DNA from: Monomorium pharaonis
Lineage: Eukaryota > Arthropoda > Insecta > Hymenoptera > Formicidae
Length of the DNA: 64,000 nt
Assembly (NCBI RefSeq): GCF_013373865.1
Contig: NC_050474.1
Coordinates: 5,431,561 to 5,495,560, forward strand
Reading direction: 5' to 3'
The notes below the pieces were generated by a model. It did no database searches. It saw only the letters and a list, made by a program, of their open reading frames with translations, and was not told the origin of the DNA. The translations under genes were made by a program, and so were the position numbers. Below, piece by piece: positions 26,201-40,074 of this stretch (positions are counted from its first letter, which is position 1; every line of letters begins with the position of its first letter).

Positions 26201-29200
26201 TCTTTTTTTCAAGTTTATTTTTTGCATTTAATCGCGTTATATTTCCTTTTTAATTGTATCAATTATTTTAGGAAGAGGTAAAATTCTATTAATTACAACG
26301 AAATTCTAAAAATATAATGCTAACTTTAAGAGGTCACTAAAGCGCAATTCTGATTTTAGCGGTTAATGCATTATCGATGTTCAATATAAGATTTCCGAAA
26401 CCGAATACCACGCTATGCAAGAATCTTCGCTCGATATCGTCAGCTTATCGTATTACGTGAGTTTAACGCTAAAACGGAGGAAAATATATTCAACGAAGCG
26501 AGAGCTATCCTGGGTTTATTCTGGCAATCTTCTTCTATTTCTTCATCGTGTTCCAGCAATTTGATTATTTGAAACATAAATGTGCCGATGAAAAATGTCA
26601 GTTTTATTTGATATAAAGAAATGGTTTAATTTTAAATACATATATACCTTACAGTTATATAGAGATAACGTTATCTTAAAGAGAGATTCTATGTTTACCT
26701 AATAAGAGGTCTTATCAACTTTTATTTTATTATTGCATCGCAACCTGTCCGATTCAATATTTTATAAGCTTTAATGGCGAAAATTACCTGAAATTTAGTT
26801 TCGGAAAAATTATCTTGAATACTCAGTCCCCGAAATACCGCGGGTACTAAAAGTCGAAAGTTTTAATGGCCTACCATCATCTCTCAAAGCCTGTCGTAAA
26901 TAACGGAGTTAATGCTCTTTCCGGGCACAACGGCTTTGCCAAAATTTCGAAATCGATAAACGCGCTGAGCGAGAGCGTTTTGAAATTCCGGCACTTTTAA
27001 GAATCGCTTGCAGCATCAGCGTTTAAAGGTGCGAATGTTACGCGTAATCACTGCAGCTGCAGAGGAATGCTTGTCGCCAGTTTTTTTTACATCTTAAATC
27101 ATTTGGCTAAAAATATCCTTTCTGCGATATGAGTATATTAATATACATTATTAATAGCAAAATCTATCTATACAACTATCTTTGTGAATATCTTTGTTTT
27201 TATTTTTTTGTCCCTCAAATTAAAAAATTTGACATTACGTTAAAATAAAGTTACGATACGCGAGTAATAAAATTTGCCCGGACGTACGTCGCGTACACGC
27301 AAAGTTCGCAATTTCCGGCAAAAACTCCGTCGGGTCGCCTTTGCGAGAAGCAGTTTGCGTGGGTCGTCGGAGTGTCGTACGAGACCGGGGGTGGGAGGAA
27401 GGGCTCGCGCGGGGGTTGCGCAACGAATCAAGTTAAACTTTAATCAGGCATAAATGACGGCGGAGGCGTAACTTTTAACGGGCCAATAAAAACGGGGAAA
27501 TGAAAATCGTCAGCGCGCATACCGTGTGTACCGTCGTTGATAATGGCGCCGCAATGTGCAACGGATGGCCGTTTTACTGGTCACGTTATCGTTATGTCGC
27601 TTCGTGTGCCGTGTGAAATGGACAAAGGCGCTGTCAACGAATTTATGGATTCCACCGTCGATTAGAGAGAGGCCAACGAAGGCACGACGGGGAGGGAGGG
27701 GGTGGCCTTACCGACGACGTCGAATAATTTTTGTTGGGCGCGATCCTTTCGGAAATCCGGTTAGCTGGCAACCGAAACGCGGCGACCGATCGATCGTTCC
27801 GCGTCGTCGCTTTGCTATAAGGAGTAATGAAAGCAGGAGGCAGAAGGGCGGAAGGGTGAGAGGAGCGACGTGCCGATGAACTAACTTTACGGATATCGAA
27901 TATTAATATCGAGATGCAGTTTAGAATATATGTATATATCTTTCGTCGTCCGTGTGATCTTAATTATTGTACAAACGTGGATGACACTTCGGTAGATGAA
28001 GAAGGATGAGTGTATTATCCGACTTCTTGGTTTACTCGAATGTGTGTGTTACGTTGAATGTTATTTTGGAAATTGTAAAAATTATTACAATCGCTGTTGC
28101 ATCGACTCGAGTATAACAAGATGAAAGGAAATGAATATCCTTTCCGATTATTTCTTTGCTTTGATGCAGTACGTATCTTTGTAAATGTTAATGTATATAT
28201 TATCTTAATTTAATTTCAGAATGAGATAAACAGGCACATTAGGGAAAGAATATGCTTTACATTTGCATTTTTCCTTAATATTTTATACAATCTTGTGTGT
28301 CGGAAGAAGAAAATAAAATGAAATCTTTAATATTCTTTTCGTTATTAACGATTATTGATATTTTCTTATTAGTTGGAAATTTTATATGTGATCTTTATTT
28401 ATTTCACAAATTTGAAGGTCTCCAGTCAATATATAAATAGTTCTTTCTTTTCTAATAATATGTAATATTATTATTTTTCTATTTGTAACGCTAAGAACTT
28501 AATACTGAGGTTCCGAATAGAGATTATTATCTCATTTAGTTTCTCGCGTTTCAATACAACAGATAATGAATTTTATTAAACCGTACACTTATCTGTTAAC
28601 AAATCAGCACGTATTATTTAATAACGTTTCGTGACTGCACGATAATCGCGATCGTTACGCTACTTTGTAAAACGATTTTGCTTCGTATAGCATGCATATC
28701 ATAGACGATCTAAACGGTCGATACAATAACCTTAATGCATAAATGTGTAATTAATGGTTGCAGTGAAAATTTTGACACGTTCTGCCATAACGATGTTATA
28801 TATTCCTGAAATCACACTGAAATTCTAAATTGCTGTCGATATTACAGGGATTTCAAAATGAATAAATAATTAGTCAGAGATCGAATATCTGATGTAACCC
28901 AAATGATATTCCGTTATAACAGAATTTAACAAGAAAGTGACCTTTTCTATAACATACATATTCAAATTCAAACAGAATGAGAACGAGATTTCATCGTCGA
29001 TAAAATTCCATTCGTTCGGCACACATATACACGTATAAACGTAAACTCTCGTTTCAGAATTACTATATTAATATTGACAAAAAAAAAATCATTTGCGTTA
29101 ATAACATAGAGATCGCAAACTGTAATGTGAATAATTCCAATAACTTTTATGTATTTTTATTTCTGTATGTCTCTTGATTGTATCTCTCTTTCTCGTGCAT

Positions 29201-29409
29201 TTCATCGTTTTCGTAAGAGAACTTCTGCTTTTCTATAGACGGGCGTATCGTTTTTTGCGTTTGGGATTAAGCCAAACGATTTATCCAGCAAGTCTGAGAA
29301 AGATGCAGTCGAGGAAACCTTATCCGCCGGTTTCTGTACCATGGTATTAATTTGTGGCATCTTTTAGCTATCTATTTTAGATACCTTTTCCTCCTCCTCC
29401 CTTCCCCTG
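23253..29409 (+). other. intronic stretch, no gene seen
   Basis: Mostly AT-rich DNA. A 201-codon minus-strand frame (24034-24639) and a CpG-rich block (27.24-27.88 kb, overlapping frames) have no recognisable domain. An acceptor-like CCTCTCTTCTCTTTCTCGCAG (ending 24777) has no paired donor nearby. Confidence 0.45.
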
Positions 29410-29431
29410 TCTCTCTCTCTCTCTCTCTCTT
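29410..29431. repeat. (CT)n microsatellite forming a polypyrimidine tract
   Basis: About 11 CT units leading directly into TTCTCTCTTCAG, a strong acceptor-like sequence ending at 29442. Confidence 0.92.
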
Positions 29432-29442
29432 TCTCTCTTCAG

Positions 29443-29485
29443 TTGCGACTCTTTGTGCTCATGAGCTTAGCTGAGGTAGTCAAAG
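29443..29485 (+). CDS. candidate alternative N-terminal exon of the plus-strand gene
   Basis: A very strong acceptor (pyrimidine tract 29410-29440, AG ending 29442) precedes 43 bases that end in donor AAAG|GTACGT. The segment contains an ATG at 29461 followed by MSLAEVVK and one extra base. This is phase 1, the same phase in which the first coding exon at 3514 ends, so either could join the exon at 53624. In the incoming phase from 3652 the segment has a stop, so it cannot be an internal coding exon of the long form and would have to be an alternative start exon. Chance agreement of phase is one in three. Confidence 0.28.
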
Positions 29486-29670
29486 GTACGTCACTTAAAA
29501 CTTACGTCATGGCAAAGTCCGCAACTTACATTTGAAGGCAAAGCTAGAGCGGACCGACAGAAGGCCAAAGGCTTGCGGTATCCTCGAGGGCTGCTTCGCG
29601 GATGCAACGAGTAGACGGCAGCAACGAACAAGAGAGGAAGAGAGAGAGAGGGGGGGGGAGGAGAGTAACG

Positions 29671-29730
29671 GTCGTCCCTCTTTAATTTGAGACACAGTGT
29701 GCACTCGTCGTCTTTGAAGCAGTCTCGCCC
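29671..29730. repeat. diverged duplicate, copy A (partner at 30415)
   Basis: Sixty bases align without gaps to 30415-30474 with 44 identities. TTTAATTTG and TCTTTGAAG are perfectly shared. On the minus strand both copies are open in the same frame, with FKD and KLKR conserved. Weaker similarity extends left through GAACAAG-type purine-rich DNA. Whether this is an ancient coding exon pair or a duplicated regulatory element cannot be settled here. Confidence 0.7.
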
Positions 29731-30341
29731 ACTGTCGTGTAAGTAATCAGTTGAGCCTCCGTCCGGCACCGCTGCCACGACACTTGTATCCGCGTTGCCT
29801 CGAGACCAGTCTACCCTCGTCTTCGTAGGTCTCTCCTTTTTAAAGCTAAAAGAGAAACAAGACCCGTAAGAAAATCCGACCAGTCATTTTCGCAAGCGCT
29901 GGATATACTTGGCACTACGTATATGTTATTTATAGCTCGCGTCAACATAGCCGTTAATTTAAAATCGGTCTACAGTTAAAAAAATATAGAATATACCGAA
30001 TTGAATTTTAATGTCATATTAATCGGTGATAAGATATGTCACGATACATATATACCTTCATAAGTTACCAAAAGTAGCGATGTAGAAATGGCAAAAGCAA
30101 TCGCAATTTCTTTCTCGAACGGATGTAATACCGATATTAACTCGGGCCTTTTATACCACGAGCTGCTTTCGCGTAAAAAGCGTTGGTCTCCGCGGACCGA
30201 GACGTTCATCGATCTTCCGTGAATCACGGATCAACTTAGTCGCGGTATTCCCTCTAGTCTGACGCAAGTCTGACCTTTACCACTGACGCGTCTCCGGAAA
30301 ATCCCAGCGGGCTGCGGAGCAGGAGGTATACGAGATAGGAT

Positions 30342-30351
30342 GGGGGGGGGG
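30342..30351. repeat. poly(G) run
   Basis: About ten consecutive G residues between the two duplicate copies. Similar G runs occur at 2190-2203, near 29651 and at 38401-38410. Confidence 0.9.
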
Positions 30352-30414
30352 GTTCGGGGTTCTTACCGGTTTCTCGGAACAAGGAAGCGAGGAGAAGGAT
30401 GCGGCCTCTTGGCC

Positions 30415-30474
30415 GTCGTTCCGCTTTAATTTGCGACATCGTGTCGCGTTCGTGTCTTTGAAGTAGTTTCGCTC
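30415..30474. repeat. diverged duplicate, copy B (partner at 29671)
   Basis: Ungapped partner of 29671-29730, offset 744 bases. It sits in a CpG-rich block (30.24-30.54 kb). A donor-like CCG|GTAAGA lies about 45 bases further along the minus strand (near 30368), so a minus-strand exon covering this copy is conceivable; no partner exon was found. Confidence 0.7.
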
Positions 30475-33400
30475 TTCGCCGCGCCCGTCGTGGCTTGCAG
30501 GGAAAGAGGCGTACAACGATGCCGGCCATTACGCAGCGGGGTCAGATTCAAAAATGCGTAGCCAAACAAATTATACGCGAATACATTTAAGACGGATAAT
30601 TAAATTCGTGAAATAAAAATATAAAGTTTTAACTTTCTGTAGCTTTTTTTTTTTTTTTTTTTACGAAAGTACCGCACGGCAATCGGCCAATTGTCTGACG
30701 TAGATCTCGTCTGTTCTACTTGCGTGAATTTTTATTTTCTCAAATGTATTCGTATGCATTCGAAAAACGCTATATTTTTCGAAATTTGCACCGCAAGTCG
30801 AAAGCGTATAAAATAATTGAGCGCGGGCAAACATTGCCGTGATTTGCATGATTGCGGTAATCACGGAGGTATATACATTCGCGCTGTAATTATTTCGGAG
30901 AAATTTGTGGCCGCTATAACTCCATGCATAGGAATGGGACACAAAAGAGACGCGCGCGACCTCCTGGCCGACGTCGAGTGGGATGACGTGGAATATATCG
31001 GAATTAGAGGTAATTGAAGCGGAGCGATCAGAGACGAGCGCGCTTATGGCGAGAATAATCGAACTGCAAGGATTAATGATGAATTCACGTAGACCACCCG
31101 GTCGGTCGGCCAGCTCGCGCGCTTTCGGATCGATAGGTCGTCGCAAGAGCGTGGGAAGAGCGGGTTAATAATCAGGCACGACCGCGAGAGTAGAACATAC
31201 GAATACATATGTGTATCACAATATCGGGGAGATTGCGCTGACGGGTTTCCGAACTGGCGAAATGCAAGAATTTTAGCTGGCGCTTGCATGCGCGCTTTAA
31301 TATCGGATTTCCCCTTCGCGAGAATGGCTGTCAATCATCTCATTGAACGTTACCGCTTCAATATCGCGGCAAATTTACCGAGTAAAAAGAAGGTGTGCGC
31401 GCAATAAAATAATGGGATTTCGAGGATCACGGTTGGACGTTGGAAATTCGATTCCGATCGTACGTTTACCGAGATTCGGGCGATCCCCATTGCGACGGGC
31501 GATTTACCGATCTGACTCCGGAAAGTTGCATCGACTCGGAACAGACAGAATTGCCGCACGATTGCACTGTCGCGCTTCCGACGGACACGCGCGCCCGTTG
31601 ATTTATGATGCCATAAAGGTGTTCGATTGAGCAAGATGCGTCTTGATGTTATTCGACAGAATCGAGGATGATTCTCGACTCGCGCGGCCAAACTTAATTC
31701 ACTCGGAATTCAAATTAATGCCCCGGCTCTCTTTCTCTCTTTCTCTCGCTCCTATTTCGTCACGTATTTCCGCTTTTCCCTTCTTCCATTCTCTCTCTCT
31801 TTCTTCTTTCACGTCTCGCTCTACTCGCGCTCCTTCCGCCGATGAATTTCATTACAGTGCGTGTCTCAGCCGCGAACGTTTCCGCGCACATGTCGCTGCA
31901 TTTATGCATGTCCGCGTATAATTCTTGGTCGGTTTCCCGATGCGTACACGATGCATTCTTGCACCACTTACAATGCGCCTCTCTTTACAGCGGCCGGAGG
32001 TTACAGACCGCGCTCGCTCGAGGGAAGAATATTTAGAGGAACGGTAGAGGTAGACGAAAAATCAATGTTGCAACGGGCGAGATGTATAGGTATAGGACAT
32101 ATTGGATGACTGCGGATGTAATAGTGGAAATTGAAGTTTATTTTAAATGTCACTTAGCTGGCAGTTTATGTCGCCCGTTTTGCAACAGAATTTTCAATAT
32201 TATCAAATTTGTTCAGTCATATACAATCAGAACCTTACTCTCAATGGTCAATATCCACTTTTTTTCTTTTACATTATTATCTGTTATTGCTATCCTTTGT
32301 TATTTCTCTTTTTAGGTGAATTTATTATCTGTTGTGTATATTGTTACTTGTTTCCTGTATTTTTATTTTATACATTTATTTTATATGACATTTTTTAAAG
32401 TTACATAACTCAGCTTTATGTATCTATTTCTACGCTAATATATTTTAGTCGCGATCGCTTTTATATTTATTTAGCGTTCGTCTGCTATTTGATCGTTCGC
32501 CGCAATATCGAAACTCCCATTTTCCAAGTCGAATTTAGCCGGACTTTTTTTTTCCAACCGTTTTATTTTCCCCGACTGTTTACGAGCGGTCGTAATTTTG
32601 CTACCGAAAACCGTGACGGATAATACCTTTAGTGGTTGCTTTAATTGTAATTGAATACTTATATCGACGAAAAGATACGTGGAAGGAAAATTGCACGTTA
32701 TTTTCATCAAAATTATCGTTCAGTAGCTTTTTCTTCGAGGCCCAAGTTACCCGAATCGGTAATTGCAACACAATACTCGATGCTGCAGCATAGCGAAGAG
32801 GCGGGTAACGAAGTACGAAAACGAGGATATTACGACAGGTGTATTGAAAGTTCGTTATAATAATCGTTATGTTAATCGAGCGTTCTACGGCACAGGCGAG
32901 GGTCGAAAGTAAATTTTATGTCCATTAACTGGCAAATTTGCTTAAAGCCTTTTGTGGCCCGAAATGGCCTTAGGATTTACACCACGTGATCGCGCAATGT
33001 TACGCATTGCGGAGACACAGCGAAATTGTTAGGGGAGGCCTGTAAACAGAATTATACGGCGCGATCATGTGAGATGCTTCAGAATTACGTGCAATTAAAA
33101 GATGATAGCAGAGTGCACCTTAAAGTCGCTAATATATTTCTCATGTACGATATTAAATCTATTTTTTTTTTAAGAATAGAATTAATTAATTGTAAACTTG
33201 TATTTGGAACTTTTGCATGCTACAGATTTTTTTTACAGTAAATGGTATGTTTTGGGTTTTTTCTTCTCGGGAAAAGCTTTTTGAAAATATATGCGAGCAT
33301 TATCGAACAATAGGAGTGGCGCGAAAGTTATCGATGGCTATTATTTCGCCCTTTCCCTCTATCTCTCTCTTTCCCTCTGACTTTCCCAATTTACTGCCGC

Positions 33401-34434
33401 CCACTCGCAGTTCGGTGCTAAACTATTTATTAACGCCGGCTAACTTACTCGCCGCAGAACTTTGATCTGCGTTAAACGAATTACTGCGTGAACACCATAA
33501 ACTGGAGTATTCAGCACTCAGCCGTGCCCTCGATGTAGGTCAACGCGCTCCTTTTGGGTCCCGCGATTAAATTGTTCGAATGGAGAGAAACGCGAACGAA
33601 CTAAAAATGTCTTTATCACGAGCTTTTATTTTACGGCCGAAGGTTCTGTTTACGTGAAAAATGTGTCTCCTGATAATTAGAATAATAATTGACATGAAAT
33701 TTTAGCGGGAAACGAAAACCATTGATTTTGATAATTTTAATGAAATGAAATATTTATTACGCATACATTAAATATATTATTCAAGATGCAGTATTTTATT
33801 CACGACAAGATTAAAGTTCTATTTTAATAAGAAAATACAAGTAATTGATCTCGTCAAGTCGCTAAAAATATAAGAACGGTTCTAAGGCCACTTCTTTATG
33901 CCCGCGACAAAAAAATTACGCCATGCCGATCGAGAGTTCCACACTCCTTAGTCGTTTTTCCGCGTGAAATATACGCGACGGAATTTCGAATTTCGCAATT
34001 TAAAAAATTCGCTCTGATTTAACCGGCACGGCGGAGTCGATTAAAATGGAACGACCGGGGGGGGAGGTTTCGGTTAAAGGCGAAAGAGCCCCTACGAATA
34101 CGGGGGACATTTATTATGGCGGTTAAAGGTGATTTTCCAGCGGTGGCGCGGTCATTCCGCAGGCGGGTGCTACTTGCGTTCCGCGCCGGCACATTCGCGT
34201 AAGATCGTAAAGGGAGGCGAAACGAGAAGTTGCGATGTGACCGGGGAGGGGGAGGAGGGGTGCAGGAGTTTGATCTACGTATGGAGGTGAGCGCGCGCTT
34301 CAAGCTTTACGACTTCGTTCACTTTACATTAAAAGCATTCTCGCGGTTAATGGACGACTTCTCGTTAACGAACTCTAACCGTGAGTTATCGGCACGTGAA
34401 ATTCCAGGGACGAGTCAGGCCCGAGCTGCCGGAG

Positions 34435-34460
34435 TCTCTCTCTCTCTCTCTCTCTCTCTC
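34435..34460. repeat. (CT)n microsatellite
   Basis: About 13 CT units, followed at 34481-34497 by a (CG)n run. Confidence 0.93.
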
Positions 34461-37400
34461 ACCTTTCGATCTTCTTTCCACGCGCGCGCGCGCGTTCCGC
34501 CGCGCTCATAAATTATCATCGTCGATTAAAACTTTATTGCCGGCGTAGCCCCGGAGGATAGACTGTAAACGTCGAACGCACGGAGATAGAAAATTTCCAA
34601 GTTCGCCGTTCGTTCATTCGTTCGTACGTTCGTTCGAAAGTTCTCGCGAACGAGTCGCGCGGGGGTATCGTCGCGCGCGGGGGGGCCGCGAACTAAATCT
34701 CGAAGATGACAATCTTCGTGTTCTCCCTCCTCCGGCGGGAGTCGATTCCTCCGAAAAGGAGCGCAAACGGGAGAGGGAGAGGGTTGCTGCAACCGGGGGA
34801 AGAGGACGCGCGAAAGTTCGCGCGTGTACAGGGAAAGGAAGCTTGTAAGTTCAGCCCGAAAGTTTGCCCGATAACACTCCCTACGGAGGGCTGAATTAAC
34901 GCGCGCGCGCGAATCTTTCGCCTTTTCGCAAGAGTGTCGCGACTACGCGAGACAGTCGATTCGAAGTTCAACAGCGACATTCAAACGTTGGGTCCAAATA
35001 TCCATTCGCTCGCTCGGTCGCGCGAAAGAACAGCAATTGCAGTTTCATTGAAAGCACCAGTGCGCTCGTAGAGCGAAGTTTCGTTATTACCGAAATTACT
35101 CGTGTAGAGCGTGTGTCAGGGAGTGTTTTCATTGGCCTCCATAATGCACGATGCGATACCAAATTTTGCGGCTATCTAACAATTAGTTGCTCTCGCTCGT
35201 AACGGCCGCATTTACGCCATATGCGCTCACGCATGGAGAATAGAATAATATGTATGGAATCACGTATATACCGGGATTAATATCTATTTTCCTATTATAT
35301 GCGTTCTATATTATTTTTCAAATGTCAAAAACTGCATCAGTGTTGTCACAAAAAGCACAAACACTTGATTCACGAAATGCTGGATTTTTACCCGCAAATA
35401 ACAAACTCAAAAAGACGGTGTCGGAATAGGAAATTCTTTTTTCCTATTTACTTAACAATAGTACAAATAGAGATGTGTATTTAGTGGGAAAAGTATCTCT
35501 TGTTGAAATGATCACCTCGTCATTTTCAAAATTGAACTGCCGTCTCTTTTTCGCAATAATTCTTTTGCTTCGAATTTACTACATTTATTTAATTAATTAG
35601 TTGCAGTATTTACGCACGAAGGCGTGTATGACGTATATACGCGTCTTCGAGGCTGTTATCTACGTCCCCGGACGACATCGTCGCACGTTGTCGCGGGTAG
35701 AGATAGGCTAATGGTCGAACGGTGTGAATGCAGGCATGGGGTGATCGTAAGACGACTGGCTGCGGGATAATTAATCGTTCACGTATTCCGTCCATGTGCG
35801 TACGCGCGTGACACGCGGCTGCATGCGTGCATGACGGAACACGGAATAATTATCGTTTCCGCTGTCGCGTGACGCGGGGATATTTTCCTGTGAATCCGCA
35901 CGTAATTAACGATGGATTACAACGGCTGGTTAATTATTGCAGAGTCCCACTTCTGGACCGATTGTTGCTACGTCGGGGGCACGTCACTTCGCGGCAATAT
36001 CACTCGATCAATTATATTCCAGTGGTCTATAATACCGCAGAAATAGGAACGAATCGATACGCGTCTGTGTCGGACATTTTTGAAAAGGTCGAAGCTTTAG
36101 TATTTTATGAGAGAGTAGAATTTAATCGCAATTTGCATCTCATTATACCTTCCGATGAAACACAAATGGATTTTTAAAGTCGAATTATTTTTGAATAATG
36201 AAAGAAAATTAATATGGGCCTCTTAATGCATGATCTCTCGCTCCTGATCTTCGAATCCAGATTTAAATCCAGACGATTCGATTTTAACTAACCAGCGAAT
36301 CTTCGCTTCGGAAGTTTGTAGCTTGATTCTCCGTCTCTCCGGCAGTGCCTCTTGTTATTCATCCCGACTATGTGTAAATCCCGACGTGGCCGCTTACTGC
36401 ATATTATCACGCATACAATCGTGCTGCTCCAATTGGTTCATCACGAATAAAGCTGGTTGATGCCTCGCAATTGTATACTCAGCCGGCGAAATCCCCTTGT
36501 AAGTTGTTAATTTTATGCATAAGAGGCGCGCATGGATCGAGATGATTCCTGCATTACACGCGTGTTATAATCTCGCAACAAGCCCGACTAACGGTGAATA
36601 ATGGATTGCAAATCGCATTCTCTCTTGTTTTATATACAATTGTCTATCTTAAATATCTTCTTTCTTTCATACGTAGGCGGTTCAAGTTTATTCGGTTGAT
36701 TTTTCACGATAGAGACTGTACCATTTTTACGATAAATCGATTAAAGAATCCAAAAAGTTGTAAAATAAACATTATGGATGTACTTTCGGTATTGCGGAAA
36801 GCTTCTTTTTATTATTTCATTATAATACAATTTCAACGTAAAGAGACAATCTAAAATATCAAAAGTTAAATGTTAACGTGAAAATTTAATTAGTTTGACT
36901 TTTTAAACTAATTTTATCGTATTTGAAAAGATGAATTTAGAAAACGAAGGCGAAGAAAAGCGTGACACTTTTTGCGAATCTCCGGGAGATGTAATTTGTT
37001 TGTGTCACATCGCCGTGCGGGAGTTTCTTGAATCTGACAGATCGAAGATTCGAATAAGCGGGGAACCCTCTTTGATTACCGAGGGTTGTCGAGCTTTTAG
37101 TATATATGTGTATCCATTAACCCTGTTTATATAATCCGAGTGCGCATGTGCGTCCCTGAGCGTATCGAAACTTTCGTAATACACACGTCGCGATTGTGCG
37201 TTTACTGCTTTCTGCCATGTAAACGCGAGGCTCATTCAATCAGTACGTATAGCGGCATGGCAATACTATTGAACGGCTCTCCCATTGATTTCTATATATT
37301 CGACACAAAAAATCGCTCGCGTAGTTCTATCCTTCGTTCGTGTGTAGTTCGGCAAACATTACCCTTACCTCGTCTCTCGGAGTCCCTTGATTCCGAGTAC

Positions 37401-37960
37401 AAAACGTACTGTAACGTACTGCCGCAATAATTCATACCATTTTCTAACGTTTCGCCATTTACAACATTACTGAAATGCACATCTCAGATATTTCAAGCTT
37501 TTCCTGGAAATATGTATATATAAACTCGCGACGTCGCCCACCCTTCCTCCCTCCGATGCACGGCATGCCTCAACGTCCAACAATGCTAATGCGAGCCATT
37601 CTAGCTATTTGTGGGATAGACATTTATATCCCGCGCAATACGTATACCATTTTATTATCCATCGGTGCCAAATTTCCTCCTCGCGGAAGCTTGCAAATGC
37701 CGATCGGTCGGCCAAAATTTCCGCGCCCGCGGGCAAACGAAATGGGACAGAGGAGAGGTCAAATCGAGGGCGGCGGCCTTTTTCGACAGTCGCGAGTGAA
37801 ATTCCATTCGCGCCCAACTCGCCATGGTAACGGCACGTTTATGGTTATTTATAAATCACGCGGGCAGAAAACGGAAGGCGCGCGCTTTTTTCCCCGAAGA
37901 AAAAGTAAATTCCGTGTAATTTTCGCAGATTAGCGGCAACGTATCCGGCGCCGCGATTCG

Positions 37961-37962
<2 letters not shown>

Positions 37963-38032
<70 letters not shown>

Positions 38033-38039
38033 TTCTCTC
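37963..38039. repeat. long (CT)n microsatellite
   Basis: About 30 perfect CT units (37963-38022) followed by slightly interrupted CT to 38039. It is the second longest such tract after the (AG)58 at 3361, and carries CT on the sense strand of the large gene. Confidence 0.97.
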
Positions 38040-39722
38040 GTAAACTCGTAACCGAGCTGCGTAAGTTACGAGCGACCGCCGTTCTCGTTCTACACCGCAA
38101 TTAGTGTGATCTATCGCGTAAATGTAATAACGCGTATACATCGCCGCCGCCGCGTTTTAAGTGTTTCGTTTCAGCGGCCGTAAAAATATGACGACGGCGG
38201 TGTATCGAGTTACCTGCGGAATCCTCTCATTTGCTACCCCCCCCTTTGCCTATCTCGTTTCCTATATCCCGTCTTTTCCACCTCATTTTTCCCCCTCCCT
38301 CTGCCTTTCTCTCGCGAGCGGGAAATACTACGCGCGCGGATCCGCGATACGATTTAAACGTTGGCGCGCGATTTGCATGCGCGCCGATATTTCTATTTCG
38401 GGGGGGGGGGAAATGTGTGTATGTTGGATTAATTCCGAAGGAGACGCGATAGTGGTGCACACGCAGGTACATAATCACTTTTTTACTATGCCAACCGCCT
38501 ACCTGTGTCCGATACGCAACGCTGCTCCGGTGTGCTTTGGACAGCACTTTTAATGCTATTTCTTTGTACCGTGAATACCATTATAATGGGAATGAAGTAA
38601 CGTCAATCGTATATTCGCATCTCTTCCCTTCCTCCCCTCTCTTTCCGTATTATCCCTTTGACCGGTGAACTTTTTTACAATGATGTTTGATCCAATTATT
38701 AAAAAAAAAAAAATTAATGCTATACTAACATAGTGGATATACGGGAATATGACAAGAGGCGAAATAAGAGATATAATTAAAGCTGAAAGTATAATAATAT
38801 AAAAATTACATGACATAATTACACGTAGTACAAACAAAATTATACAAATGTATTTTAAAACGTAGAGCACAACGGAAGATCGCGATACTTATAAAAGATA
38901 CAAAAATCATATCGGAAACTAAATTCATGATATATCACCAGATTTCGAGAGACATTTTTGGTAGTGATAATTTTTCCTTCCAATAATTCTCTGCGCGAGA
39001 TTTTATTTTGGGCGACATTGCTGTCGTTCGAAACGCACGTTTATGGATATTTCTGTCGCGTTTCTAATTGTGCGCGGTCTCTCAAATTTTTGATGATCGA
39101 CGTAAATTGCGATAAGTAGCGTGTATCGTATTAACCCCGTTTCCTCATAAGCGATCGACATTGTCGTCGCGTCAGCGACACGCACACGTGATCAGGCTTT
39201 TAACAAACTTGACGACAAAGGCTGTTGTAATTGGGGAGGACAGTAACAAAGCCTCACCCATAATGAACTTCTCTTTATCTCGTCGAATAAATTTCAATCC
39301 CGATTTCATAAATGTGACACGTCGCTGTTCTTCGCGCCGGCTGGCTTATTGTAATCCAAAGTTATATAAACACAGTGTATAGAATATTACATAACTCAGC
39401 TTTCAATTTAAAGTTGATTTGTGTTTAAGAGAGAGAGAGAGATGAATTGATACAATTATAACTTTTGACAAAATTACCGTGCGTGGAAGTGTAATTTCAA
39501 GAACAAATACAATCGGGAGTAGGGGAGCTGAGTAAATAATGTTTTAAAATCAATCGACGTACAATTTCTATAAATGCAAGGAGCTCAATACTTTTCACAC
39601 CCCGCCGTTATAAGCTCGCCGCAAATTAAAATTCAGCTCGCGATTGTTTCGAAGAATTTAAAACGATTACCAGGGATCCGATGGAGTTTGTTTCGTATAC
39701 GTGTAAAGTTTCCCACGTTTTA

Positions 39723-39779
39723 CGTGTGTGTGTGTGTGTGTGTGTCTTTGTATCAACACACAAACACACATACGTGTAC
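39723..39779. repeat. (TG)n and (CA)n inverted pair
   Basis: About 11 TG units (39723-39745) are followed, after a short spacer, by CA-rich DNA ending ACACATACGTGTA. The arms are complementary and could form a cruciform or Z-DNA segment. Confidence 0.8.
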
Positions 39780-40051
39780 ACGCGCGGTCCAAGGTGGAAG
39801 TCCGCGCGGCCAAACACTCCTGCGGATGCACTTAACACAGCGATAATATTATGTCTCGTTGGAACAGTTGGCGGTTGAAGAGGCTGAAATGGTTGGCGGC
39901 CAACCATTTGCGGTAAATCGGTCGCGACAGGGACTCGCTCGTGGCGGACTTGCGGCCTCGGGACGGCCCTTACTTGCCAACGTACATCGAGCGTACACGT
40001 CACAGTAAAGGTCTAGAGATTCGAGCAAAAAGAAAAGGATCTTATAATCTT

Positions 40052-40074
40052 CCTCTCTCTCTCTCTCTCTCTCT
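40052..40074. repeat. (CT)n microsatellite
   Basis: About 11 CT units flanked by AAGATCTTATAATCTT-like palindromic DNA. No gene context. Confidence 0.92.

Noticed and set aside
29472..29480. let-7-like seed TGAGGTAGT
   Set aside because: The following bases do not match let-7 and no hairpin partner is present.
30661..31146. 161-codon minus-strand frame
   Set aside because: No recognisable motif and no splice or promoter support; overlapping frames exist on the other strand.
36931..37134. 67-codon ATG-initiated plus-strand frame with protein-like codon use
   Set aside because: No promoter, splice or domain evidence; too short to separate from chance.
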